From the NCBI GenBank assembly GCA_003117195.1, contig BDSI01000043.1:871977-935976 (forward strand): a stretch of 64,000 nucleotides of DNA, given 5' to 3'. A program made the translations under genes and the position numbers. This stretch comes from Eudorina sp. 2006-703-Eu-15 (taxonomy: Eukaryota; Chlorophyta; Chlorophyceae; Chlamydomonadales; Volvocaceae). Below the pieces are notes generated by a model. It was not told the origin of the DNA. It was given only the letters and a program-made list of their open reading frames with translations, and made no database searches. This document shows, in pieces, positions 1 to 11,166 of the stretch (positions are counted from its first letter, which is position 1; each line of letters starts with the position of its first letter).

Positions 1-1107
1 ACCACCTACGGCCCATGCGAGCGAAGTTGTAGGATGACCCGACCTGACCCGATTGGCAGCACCCCGCTAGCGGCACCCCACTCAGCCCTCCACCAGCCGA
101 ATCCGCCGCCAGCTGCCCCAGTCCCCCCGAGGCCCGCTGCCCCGCCCCCGACCCTTCGGCCATGCGGCGGCAGGTCGCCTGCTGCGCAGCTGCGGCGCCC
201 CTTTTTGTCAACAACGACAGCGAACGCCCCCCCTGAAGGCTGCTGAAGCCCGAACCCGCCGGAGAGGGCGCCCACGCGCCGTGGTGGTCCGCCCCGCAGC
301 CCCCCCTCCCCGGCCCCACCCCACCCACCCGTCTGACCTGCTCCATGAGGGCCACTGCAGCGCGCAGGAGCGCCACCAGCTCCACCTTGACCCGGCTGAG
401 CGCGTTCTTGGGGTCGGACATGATGTCCTGCGTGGGCGCGTGCCAGTTCTGCAGGGAGAACTGCGAGGGGGGTCGGCACGGGGAATGGGAGGGCGGTAGG
501 AGGGTGGGAGGGAGCGCAGCAGCAGGTGAGTGGCGGTCCCAAGGCCGTCGACTGCGCCGTCCCACTGGCTGATGTGTAGGTGCCGTAGAACCACGGGTCG
601 GTGACATGTGGTGTCGAGGGCCCAGGGGTCGGTCACGCGTTGGCTCAGGCGGCAGTGAGGTGTGGCGACATGCTTGTGACATGCACGCACACATGACCCA
701 TGGGTCGGCGACCCCGGGGGTGGCTCCGGCGCGCCCATCCTCGAGGTCACCACACACGCGCCACGAGAGGTGCAGCGCAATGCAGCCTGCTCGGGGTCTA
801 GAGGAACCTCAAACATACTTGTGCACATACACACACGGGTGGGTTTCTCGCTTAACACACGTACACACACGGGTGGGTTTCTCGCTTAACACACGTACAC
901 ACACGGGTGGGTTTCTCGCTTAACACACGTACACACACGGGTGGGTTTCTCGCTTAACACACGTACACACACGGGTGGGTTTCTCGCTTAACACACGTAC
1001 ACACACGGGTGGGTTTCTCGCTTAACACACATACACACATTCTGGCAGGGTGGGCCCCCCGGGACCGCAAACACATCGCCCACGAGCGGCAGCCGGTCCT
1101 CCTCCTG

Positions 1108-1148
<41 letters not shown>

Positions 1149-4100
1149 GGACAAGACGGGATATGTGGCGGACATGACCCTAGACCACGAGACCCTAGAG
1201 GGGAGTGGTGCGGAAGATAAAAGCGGGCCAGACCATGCGAGCCTGCCTCCCGCACCCCTCGACCCACGGGGGTAGCGCCATATCGTGGCGCCAGGCGGCC
1301 AGGCAGCAACCGGACGCATAAAGACGTCGGGCGCATCACCGGGAAACCAACAGCGTCATTCAGAGTCCGAGGGTGAGGTTCCGAAACCATGGAACCCATC
1401 AACCAAGGTGGTGCGGCCCCGTCTCCGCAGTGTGTGATGAGGCAGCTGTCTAAGGCTGTCACCGATGACCCGCGGGGTACGCACACTGGAGCATCTTAGT
1501 TGGCATGGCTCGACCCACTCCTGCTGCTTGATAGTTACACCATCCACCCATCCACCCATCCACCCATCCACCCATCCACCCATCCACCCATCCACCCATC
1601 CACCCATCCACCCATCCACCCATCCACCCATCCACCCATCCACCCATCCACCCATCCACCCATCCACCCATCCACCCATCCACCCATCCACCCATCCACC
1701 CATCCACCCATCCACCCATCCACCCATCCACCCATCCACCCATCCACCCATCCACCCATCCACCCATCCACCCATCCACCCATCCACCCATCCACCCATC
1801 CACCCATCCACCCATCCACCCATCCACCCATCCACCCATCCACCCATCCACCCATCCACCCATCCACCCATCCACCCATCCACCCATCCACCATCCACCC
1901 ATCCACCCATCCACCCATCCACCCATCCACCCATCCACCCATCCACCCATCCACCCATCCACCCATCCACCCATCCACCCATCCACCCATCCACCCATCC
2001 ACCCATCCACCCATCCACCCATCCACCCATCCACCCATCCACCCATCCACCCATCCACCCATCCACCCATCCACCCATCCACGCAGTCACCCCGTCACCT
2101 CGTCACGCACCCGGACAACCGCCAGGAAGTCCCCTAGGAGCTGGAGGTGGTCGGGGTCATCCAGGGGTCCCCGCAGCAGCACCTCCACGGGCAGCCACAA
2201 CAGGTCCTCCGGAGGGCGGTCCGAGCCGCGGGACCATTTGTCGCGCAGCTGGCGCCACAGCGCGCTGCCCACATCAGAGCTGCATGCACACAGCCCGCCG
2301 CCGCCGGGAAAGGAGGCGTGCGTGGGAGCACAGGGCGTGGACCGGGGGGAGCAGATAGAGCGGGTGTCGGCAGCAGTGAGCGAAGATGGGCCACAGGGTC
2401 ACACGACTGGGCATGAGCGGCAAGCAAGGTGGAACCCTAGACGGCGGGTGACCCTCCTGCGGCATAGCACACAAGCGGTCTGGCGGCTCCTGCGGCCCGG
2501 CCCCTCCGCGACGCTGTGTTTGCAGCCACCTAACACACAGGCCCCCAGCAGTTGGGGTCACCAGCTGTAACGTGCACGCCGTGCACGGGTGCCGGCGTTA
2601 TGCGTTCGTTACACCAGCAGTTCAAATTTGTAACCTTGAGTATTGTACGTGAGTCCTTGCTGAATCAAACTAAGAAACAATGTGATAAGTGCAACCACAA
2701 AACAGAAAGGAATAAGAGTTTTTTGTTGCTTCCACCAACAGTGTCTGGCAATGTGTGGCAATCCACCCATGGCCCTGTCAGCTGCGCTGAACGGATCCGG
2801 ATCCGGACATCCGGATCCGGATATCCGGATCCGGACCTCGCTCTCGTGCAGACGTGCACCCTCGCTACCGTACCTGTGAACCCGCACGAGCACCTCCAGC
2901 CAGCAGTTGCCCGCGTGCAGGCGCTCCACCAGCTGACCCTTCAGCTGACCCTTGGTCTCAACCTTGGCGCGATGGACCAGTCGCATCGCCTCGATGTCGT
3001 ACAGGCGGCAGTGAGTGCCGCCGGCACCGCCGCCGCCGCCGCCGCCAGCACGATTGCCGTCATCCGTCCGCGCGCCAGCCCCGGTTTTGAGGATGCCGGA
3101 CGTGCAGGAGACGACGGGGAACGCGGCGGTGACGGTGGCGGTGGCGGCTGCGGCTGCGGGGGTCACTTTCCCCGGCGCAGCAGCGCTGCTAGGGGCGGTG
3201 GCGGTGGCGGTGGCGGCTGCGGCTGCGGGGGTCACTTTCCCCGGAGCAGCAGCGCTGCTAGGGGCGGTGGCGGTGGCGGTGGCAGCAGTCGTCGTAGCTG
3301 TGGAGGTGGCGGCCACCGCCGCCGCTCGGGCGGGCAGCTTGGCTAGATGCTGCAGCAATAAATTGTAGCTGAGGGCGTTGTACGGTAGTTGGGGACGAGA
3401 TGAGCGCGGCAGTAGTGTCGGGGAGGTAAGCAAGGCTGCATTGTTGAATATTTTCAAGGCCGTGACCGTGCTACGTCAGAGGGGTTGTTGTGCATTGTGC
3501 AGGAGGTTCGCGAACGATGCGCCGCAACAGGTGCCATCAAGGCACAGCTGCCAGGATTACCGTGTCACGTGTTCTCAGCAGCAAGGTGACCATTCCTAGT
3601 ACAGAGGCATTACTTCAACTGCTCCAAGCAATTAAACATGAAGCAAGCAAGAAGCAAGCTAGCTGTTCGACGAGCTAGCCTTTGCACCGCGGCTCCGGAA
3701 CCAACACGCACACACGCACACACACGCTGTTCTGGGTGGGCTTCTCATTAAACACGCATGCTGTATGGGTCGGGCATTGGGTTTACTTTATACGCATACG
3801 GGCAACTATTTGGGCGCTGCTCTGCCCCTTGCATATCACGCACACCTGTTCTGCCTGCCGTAGAACACACATACACGCAGCACGCGACGCCCACTACACA
3901 CACCCTGCCTACCGGCGCACGAGCTCCAGGAACTCCTCCAACCGGCACTGGTACACGTCCGCGCCGCGGAAGTTGGCCGCGTTGGTGGCGCACGGCGACT
4001 CGCCCAGGTCCACCACCCAGCAGTCCAGCAGCTGCAGCTGCAGCCCCTGGCCGCCGGTGGTGGCGCCACCACCGGTCGTGACATGGCTCCGGAACCACTC

Positions 4101-7100
4101 CTGAAGGGAAAAGCCGCCGGCGCCGCCGCACACCTGCAGCACTTTCAGCACTCCAGGACCCCCCACAGGGCCCCCCGTACCGGGTCCCCCGCACATCAGC
4201 CCGCCCCGCTCGTCTACGGGCCCGGGCCCCGATGTCGTGCCGGCTGACGACGCACAAGGCCCACGGGGCCGGAGGCGGGGATGGTCCGCACGGCACCCCG
4301 CGAACGCGGATGGCACCCTGCCACGTGCGGTTCGGTACGGCACCACCGGCACCACCACCGGTTTCCGTTCGGGCCCTGCGACGCCGTCGCCGTAATTTGC
4401 TTCGTTGTATCTGAGCCCCGGCGGCAGCCGAGCTTGGCGCCATCCGGGGGCGGCGGCCCCGCCGCCGGAGCACGGCAGGGCAGGGGTCGGCATCGTGGCC
4501 GCTGGCGTGCCGCCAGCGGCGGCGCCGGCGCCGCTGCAGCCCGGCAGCCCCCCAACACCCCTGCCCCTCTCCTGGTGTGCGGCTGCAGCTGCAGGTGCGG
4601 CTGCAGGTGCGGCTGCGGCTGCAGGTGAGGAGGGTGCGCGTGAGGCCCGACCGGCCGGTGGAGCCGGACTGGCGGTGGCGGCAGCCGCGGTAGCGGTGGT
4701 GGTGGTGGTGGCGGTGGTAATGCCCTCACTTCGAGCCGCGGCTGGGGCGGTGGAAGCTGGTGTTGCGGGGGAGGCTGGCAAGGGAGCGGCCGCGGCCGCG
4801 AGCGGGGAGGGCGCCTGCGGAACTGCCTTGTGGGAGCGCTGCTGGGGGCCGACGTACACGCACCGCTGCGGGGCGGCAGGTTTGGCCACCGGGCGGCCGG
4901 GGAGGTTATGTTTAAAATTTCGAAGTAATCAAACCCCGGAACGAGCCGGGCCGGGCGCCCCGGGGGTAAACAAAGCGTGCGGCGGGTTGGATGGTTGGAT
5001 GATTGAGTGGTTGGGTGGTTGGGTCGATAGAGGCAGCAAGCACCCGGGCGGCAAGAACGACCGGAAAGTGAACCAGGCGCTCGGCAGATCGCCAAGGGCA
5101 AGGAAGCAGCAAGACGAGCGATAAGCAACGCCGGAAAGGCCGTCGTCCAACGGGAACGGCGCGGCATTTCGAACGCAATTGACTGTTCAGGCCCCTGCTG
5201 TCCTACTGTCCGTGCGTTGGCAAAGAAGCAGCAGCAGCAGCACGGGCGGTAGCCCTTAAGACGGCCAAAAGGGAACGCACGGCGCGGCATCCGGAAGTAC
5301 TACCACGGAGTGCAAAGCCTCGCTCGTCTGCATGTCGCGCAGGCGTGGCTCTCCCCCTCTGGGGCAGTGCGTGGCCAGCTGCCTCGGCACAAGGTGCCCT
5401 CCTCGCAGGACCTAAGAGCCCACTGCGTGTATGCAGCTGATGCTGATACTCGCTGTTGCGACCCGCCTGACTTCAGCGAGAACAGCGTTTGCACGCCGAT
5501 GTATGTCGGCCGATCACGGACCACTGCCGCAGGACCACTGCCTACAAATGGACGTACATAGAAGCGCGTGAAGAAGGCCTTTTGGTAGTAGAACACGCTG
5601 GGCTCCTCTCGGTTGTGGGGCTCTCCGGACGGCACCTTGGCGCCGGCGGGCAGCCAGTGAACTTGGACCTCGCTGTGTGTGTTTGTGTGGGTGGAGGTAT
5701 AGAAAATTGGTAGACATACGGTATTCATACTGCGGCATTGGTAGATATATTTATACTGTGGGTGGGGTTGGTTACGTGGGGAGTCGGTGGGCGAGGGGCG
5801 GTGCGGGACGTTCCGAGCGTCACGCACGTCTTCGGCAGGAGGGTCGAGGGTCCGCCCTCGACGTCACGGGTGTGGTACGTACGGGCTATGGGGCTACAGG
5901 CATTCAGCCAGTCATTCGTCGGGCCCGACGCCCCGACCCCGCCGGCCGCCGTGCCGTCGTGTTGTACTTACTGCAAGCCTTCCATTCGGACACGAGGTGA
6001 CCCGTGGAGGGACCCCAATCAACCCGTTTGAAGCCCCCCATGCGCGCCTGTACCCCGCTCCTCGGGTTACCATCACGGCAAACAGAGGCGCCCGCCAGTC
6101 CCTAACCCGCGGACCGCACAAGGCCCACACGCACACATGACTCCACCGCCCATCCAGGTCCAGGATTTCAGGCCCGTTCCAACACTCATCGATCCCACAC
6201 CACCGCTGCGCGACCCGCACCGTTCCGCATCACGCACAACCATCCTCCCAACCCAGATAGATCCTCTCACCCAAGGAACTGGTTGGGCCGCAGCAGAAGC
6301 GTCCCGTGGGGCCCCACCGGGTCGCCACACAGCCACAGCAGGTTGTGCGGCAGCGACACTCCCTCCGGCAGACCGTCGGCGTATTCACTCAGGTCGTGGG
6401 CTGATCCGCCTCCGGCCCTGAGGGAGACCGGCCGTGGCCGGGGCGGGGAGCGCAGGGCAGGGCAGGGCACGGAGTGATGCCCGTGTGCCCGCCGTTGGCG
6501 GGAGCGGGTTCGGGTGCGGCCGCTGGTACCCTATCTAGCTAGGGACCTCCCGCGGCTCGTGGCGTCGTGGATGTCGCTGAGGTTGAAGAGAACGTGGCGG
6601 GTGGCGCTGGCGCCTGATGCAACCCCGCCCCCGTCCGCCCGCCCCCATACCTTTATACCTAAATATATATGCGGTATGCCTACATACCTACATACGGCAC
6701 CTACATACCTGCATACCTACCGTGCGGGCTTGGCTCGGTGGGTCTTGCACACCGCGATGTCCTGCACCCGCAGGAACCACTCCACCTCCACCACGGCGTC
6801 CGCGTCCAGGCAGGTGCACACCGCATTGCCGTGCTGTCGGGGTCGAGCCACGTCGGTGGTTATTGCGGTCAAGCACCAGGCGTTCATCATCATCATCATT
6901 ATTACCATCATGATGATGATCATCCATCATCATCCGCAGCAGTAGCAGCAGCAGCAGGACGTAAATACAACTTATTACAAGACGGCTTGGGCCCCGAGTA
7001 CACCCGACACGAAGATGGCCGCGAGTCCACGGGCGGGTGACCGCCTTCCCAGAGGCCGTCACCAACGCACAACCTTAAGGGGAAGCAGGAGGAGGTGTTA

Positions 7101-7807
7101 CGAGGACGGGTGTGCACCTGGCCGCAGCCCGCAGGCGGCACGTGCAACGGAGGGGGCTCGAAACTTTGACCAAGGCCAGCACGACGGGCGGCGCACTCAG
7201 GCACCCCCCTAGCCTACCCCCTGCCCCACAGCACCCAGCGGGTGAGTTTGAGCATCATCGGGAATGCGTACGTGTCAGTCCGGACCAGGTGCTCTATGAC
7301 TCGTGACCGAGAGTCAGCTGGACGGTTGCTGCAGGTTCTCGGGTATCCCTCCGCCCAGCCCTGCTGCTCACCTCGGGGCAGCTCGGCACTCCGATTGCCT
7401 GCGAACATGGAGAGCATGCATAGCGCGGAGGGCGTGTTTGCGTTGGGGGCGAAACAGCGGCCCCCTTCCCGGTTCCGTTCCCGAGGTTGCCGTTCGAGAA
7501 TGTCCCCCTTAGCTGCAGACCCGGACACAGAGGGGATGTGCTTTTGGTGAGAGGAGGACAATGCAGGGAACAGACGCCGCAAGCCTACCCTACTTTGCCC
7601 TCCGCCGGCCCATTGCTGTCCGTCCGGAGACACTCCCCACAGGTCCTCGAACGGCCAGACCAGGCTCGTGTGTGGTCTCACCTTGACGACGGTCCAGGAG
7701 TACGGCTTCTTTGCAGGGTCCACGCTGACACGGTAGCACGATCCAGCCTTAATCTTGTCCTGTCCATTCGGCGAGCATGCGGTGGGGCGTGAACGACAAC
7801 GCACCAT
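1..7807 (-). CDS. C5-cytosine DNA methyltransferase, paralogue A (3' end outside window)
   Basis: Ten minus-strand exons (7807-7682, 7291-7235, 6833-6721, 6417-6271, 5672-5558, 4865-3913, 3368-2874, 2264-2099, 1104-1039, 460-338) join in one reading phase through GT-AG junctions to about 787 residues. Seen: motif [12 protein letters not shown] near residue 430, a motif II-like [13 protein letters not shown], motif IV GGPPCQN with the catalytic Cys (1104-1039), and motif VI as ALMEQ at the end of the last exon. The first ~190 residues look BAH-like ([21 protein letters not shown]). LEVLVRVH between motifs II and IV may be a chromo-like insert, as in chromomethylases. Known for the family: methyl transfer from S-adenosylmethionine to cytosine C5 in nuclear DNA. 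Motifs VIII-X would lie left of base 1. The start Met at 7807 is uncertain. The exon size pattern matches paralogue C, for example a 78-bp second BAH exon. Whether it maintains CG or non-CG methylation cannot be read here. Confidence 0.85.
837..1036. repeat. 34-bp minisatellite, about 6 copies
   Basis: Six head-to-tail copies of a 34-bp unit containing GGGTGGGTTTCTCGCTTAAC and an ACAC-rich tail. The array lies in an intron of methyltransferase A and runs up to the splice donor of the 66-bp PCQ exon, so that donor (GTGTGT on the minus strand) is effectively repeat sequence. Related single copies of the GGTTTCTC...TTAACAC motif occur elsewhere in the window. Confidence 0.9.
1107..1148. repeat. 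(CAGG)n microsatellite acting as the 3' intron tract
   Basis: About ten CAGG units. On the minus strand this reads CCTG repeats ending in CTGCAG, directly against the 5' end of the 66-bp exon that encodes motif IV. It therefore takes the place of the normal polypyrimidine tract and acceptor. Confidence 0.9.
1540..2082. repeat. Octamer satellite (CCATCCAC)n, about 540 bp
   Basis: Nearly perfect tandem array of an 8-bp unit, about 67 copies, with one 4-bp slip near 1890. It sits inside an intron of methyltransferase A, 16 bp from the splice donor at 2098. The long open frames across it (TIHPS/DGWMG-type) come from the repeat and are not genes. Confidence 0.97.
2793..2836. repeat. Nested palindrome of ATCCGGAT units
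   Basis: Short run of overlapping GGATCCGG/ATCCGGAT palindromes in the intron between exons 3368-2874 and 2264-2099 of methyltransferase A. It could fold into a small cruciform. No function is apparent. Confidence 0.6.
3720..3861 (-). repeat. Dispersed repeat family R-A, inverted copy
   Basis: The stretch around TTTATACGCATACGGGCAAC and GCACACCTGTTCTGCCTGCC aligns by eye with the reverse complement of 14265-14350. It also shares its TTCTGGGTGGGCTTCTCATT part with 21212-21240 and 48845-48885. It lies in an intron of methyltransferase A. No coding capacity was seen; it may be a short non-autonomous element. Confidence 0.6.
5690..5770 (+). repeat. Dispersed repeat family R-B, intronic copy
   Basis: Contains GGTATAGAAAATTGGTAGAC followed by a partial second copy ending TTTATACTGTGGGTGG. 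The same core (TATAGGAAATTGGTAGACAT, then ATTTATACTGTGCTGCTGCC) is found at 19066-19135 and in shorter or inverted form at 29430-29480, 37040-37085, 37950-37985, 41378-41405 and 49645-49665. Confidence 0.65.
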
Positions 7808-10800
7808 GCCTACCGGCGCTTGTCCATCACGTTGCCTCTCTTACAAGGGAAACGGACTCGATTTCTCTTCTTGTGGATAACGCAGGTGCCCGTGGGCGTT
7901 TCATCTGTGCTATGTGCTGCCGTATGCTGCGAAGGTCGGTGGTTCGGCCAGTTGCTCTTATCAAAGGGAGTCGGCCCCCAGCGACCAGTCACTGTAACAT
8001 GCCATGAACCGAAACCCGTCAAGATGGTCTTTGCCTGCTCAGCGATGTAGCAATCCACTGTCAGTCTCGCAGCCGGTGAGCACGGTGCGCATAAGCTAAT
8101 TGATCCAACAAGGCTTCAATTCGCTTAGGCAGCATTTTTATTGAGAGCATATTCTTACACAGGCTTGCTTGTATGGAGGATGAGTCCCGAGGCATGCCGT
8201 GCATGCTGAGACAGAATTCCTATGTGCTGTGGTGCCATGCTCTGGTCAACAAATAAATTTTATGCAACTTTATCGAAAATGCAATGATATTACTTCATGG
8301 CGTATGTATCATAGTGTCATCATAAGGCTAACTTCGCCAGCAAGCAGGTCCGGTCATCAGCATCATCATCATGAGTCACTTGCACCGGCTGTGTACACAT
8401 TCAACATAAAGCATACAGTTCATGCATCTTGTTCGGTCACGACACGCTGGCCGCTGCTGCCCTATGGGCGCTGACCGGTGCCCGTGTACTTTTGTTTGTT
8501 TCGTGTGTGGCAGGGTGTGGCTGTGTGTGCATCCTTCTTTTTGTAATTGTAACCGTTACAAGCTGGACCCTAAGTCCCGGGCCCAGACAGCGCGTAGGCG
8601 CCTCATCAGGCCTCATCTAATAACCTCCACGCTCTACCAAGGGCTGCTCATCCTTCATTGTGTCGTTCAGCATGTTTCGGCACGCGCTTCGGCAGAGGGA
8701 GTGAACAAGGCTGCGGCTTGGGCTGCGGGCTTGGCCCAAGCACGGCTTGGTCAACTGCCGCAGCTTTGCCGGCGTCTTCACGAGCATGTCCTGCTCAGCT
8801 TTTACATTCAGAACAGGTTGCCCTGTGTCCATTGCAGCATGTCACAGGCTGAATAGGTAGGCTTCATCGACGGGCCCTGCAGCGTTGTACTTGGATGGAG
8901 GGGGATCAAGGGGATGGAGGGGGATGGTTATTAATTGAAGCGCTGTTCAACCAACGGAACCCACGCACATGCATCCCATCCGTTGCTGTAGCTCAGCCAC
9001 CAGGCATGCTGCATGTAGTAAGGCAGCTGGTGGATGAAGGCGATGACAGCGTGCGGCAATGCGGTCTTAGTCAGCCATGTGCGGGGGCATCTTTTGTGAA
9101 GAAACCCACACGCTGACGATATGGCAGGTTATTGTGGTCATGTGAATCTGCGTGGGGGCGAAAAAACGTTCGAGCCGGTGGGTTGCCTTGGTGATGGTGT
9201 GGAAGAGCAGACTTCTACGCGGCACCTGGATGTTTGAAACCTGCTCCGGGTCTTTAAAATTAGGCATAGAAAGATGATAATAGTATGTTTTATAATCATA
9301 TTTTGTTGACGAATTCACTGATCAAATCATCATAAACATTGCCGTGGTATTATGATAAAAAGGTTTTCTGCAGGTCCGAATGGTCAGGCCAGTCCGGCAG
9401 GGTCCGGCGTTCTTCACGAGTTTCATATCTTCGTCATGTGGGCGGTCCGCAGCCCTAAAAGGCCATCCAGGGCCGTCATGGACGGCGTTTTGGACGAACG
9501 CCCGATGGGCAAACAAACGAACGACCTGCCATCGCTGCCACCAGTCGATGATTAAAAAGGGGCCAAACCTGGCCTTTTCGTCAAAAGCAGCGAAAGCCCC
9601 GAAATAAGGAGCGACCACTGTACGTTGCGTTGTACACACGTACTGCCAGCCCCACACAGCACCACAATGTAGCACCAGAATGTACGTCGGCATGCAAACG
9701 TATGCTTTAATCAGGTCACAAAATCCAGGGCCGAGGGTCAAAAGCAATCCGTACTTCTGAGTCTTACAGCGCCGAGTGTTTGTGCCGTGCCCAGCTACAT
9801 CAGAAAACCGGAAAGTGAAGTGCCACCCGGGCACCAGGGAAGTGCCGTGATCTGGGATGCCTCATTGAATGTTATCATGGTGAAGGTCCTTGACATACGA
9901 GCAATGTCGTCAGTGGCATGGTAGATGCCACCATCGTTCGTGATATCATGGCCTGGGCGACCATACGGCACGTCAACCCTGATCCCTGGACGACGGTACC
10001 ACTAATCACTTGACGGCTCAAAGCAGCAGTAGTGCCAGCCAGTCCGGTCTTTCCTTCAGAGTATATGGGTATCCTGTAGCAACCGGTACAAGGTGGACCC
10101 GAGTCCAGACCGTGTGTTCCAAGGGTCCAGATAGCTCCTAGGCACCTCAGCTCATCAAGCAACCCCCTACCAGGGACTGAGCACCCATCCTCCATCACCC
10201 CGGGGGGGTATCCTGTTGCGAAATCGCTAGGGTCGTGGCAAATCCTGCTTGGCACAAGTAACCTCACTCCTGCTCACTTACCCCAGGAACACAGCGCGCA
10301 CCTCTGCGCAGCATACCTGTCCGAATGTAGGAATGCGGTTGACGCAGTCCGACCAGGTCCGACAATGTCCACACCGCGCGTTCCGTCAGGACCCTTCAGG
10401 GCGTACAATCGAGGTCCAGTGATCCTCTCGCTCTGACAGTTCGGCCTGGCTTAACAGGAAGTTAAATAAGTTTTACCAGGAGTCGTTATCATAAGTTGTG
10501 TTTGACTTGGATGAGTACATGACGGTACATGACGGTTCGTCCTTCGAATTACGTGATATTGTTTAGGGCAAGTGCTCACAGCCTGGATCCACAGTAGGAA
10601 AGCTGTAGTATTGGAACATACACTGCAAGCGATTCGAGAGTTCCCTTCGCCAGCGATGTGCGCGAGACGTTGCAATTTAGGAGCTTTTGAAGCCGAAAAG
10701 CCACCTAATGCTGGGGGAGTTTCATTTAGTTATAGAGCAAATATATTGTCCTGGCGACATGTGTGACAATCGCATCAGAAAACGACACTCTGTGTGATCG

Positions 10801-11166
10801 AGTAACTTTATTGACCGTCAGGTTCAAGCTCCAGAACCATACGGCAGCTTGGAAAATGACGAACAAAGAGTCACGCTGCTTGGTATCAACGTGGATAGCA
10901 TGGAGCCACTTTGTCTGTGCGGGGTGGGAAAGCGCAGCTGCCGCGCATTGCAGCCCAGTCACGCACGACAGCGCGCGCGATGTCTCCTCACCCCTTGAGT
11001 TTGTTTTTGTCAGATGTCGCTCCCCATGATATTGAGCGCCACGCGTTTGTACTTGCGGCTGAGGGTGCAGCAGAATGCTTTATACAAATCTCCTTGAGCC
11101 TCAGCGTTTTGCCGCTGATTTAGGGCGCATACGGTACTGAAGTTCATGCAGTATTATATTTAAGCT
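7808..11166. other. Intergenic region between methyltransferase A and cyclase B
   Basis: No convincing gene was found on either strand. The stretch is less GC-rich than the flanking genes, especially 8150-8420 and 9200-9360. Sequences near 8558-8650 and 10088-10195 resemble each other loosely (TGGACCC, TAGGCRCCTCA and CTACCA blocks in the same order) and may be an eroded repeat pair. A and B are transcribed away from each other, so both promoters should lie here. Part of the 5' end of A could extend upstream of 7807. Confidence 0.5.

Noticed and set aside
1356..2570. Open frames of 180-356 residues on both strands across the octamer array
   Set aside because: They follow only from the repeat having no stop in any frame; the region is an intron of methyltransferase A.
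4214..5290. 358-residue minus-strand frame overlapping the big exon of methyltransferase A
   Set aside because: Wrong frame relative to motif I; Pro/Arg-rich shadow of exon 4865-3913.
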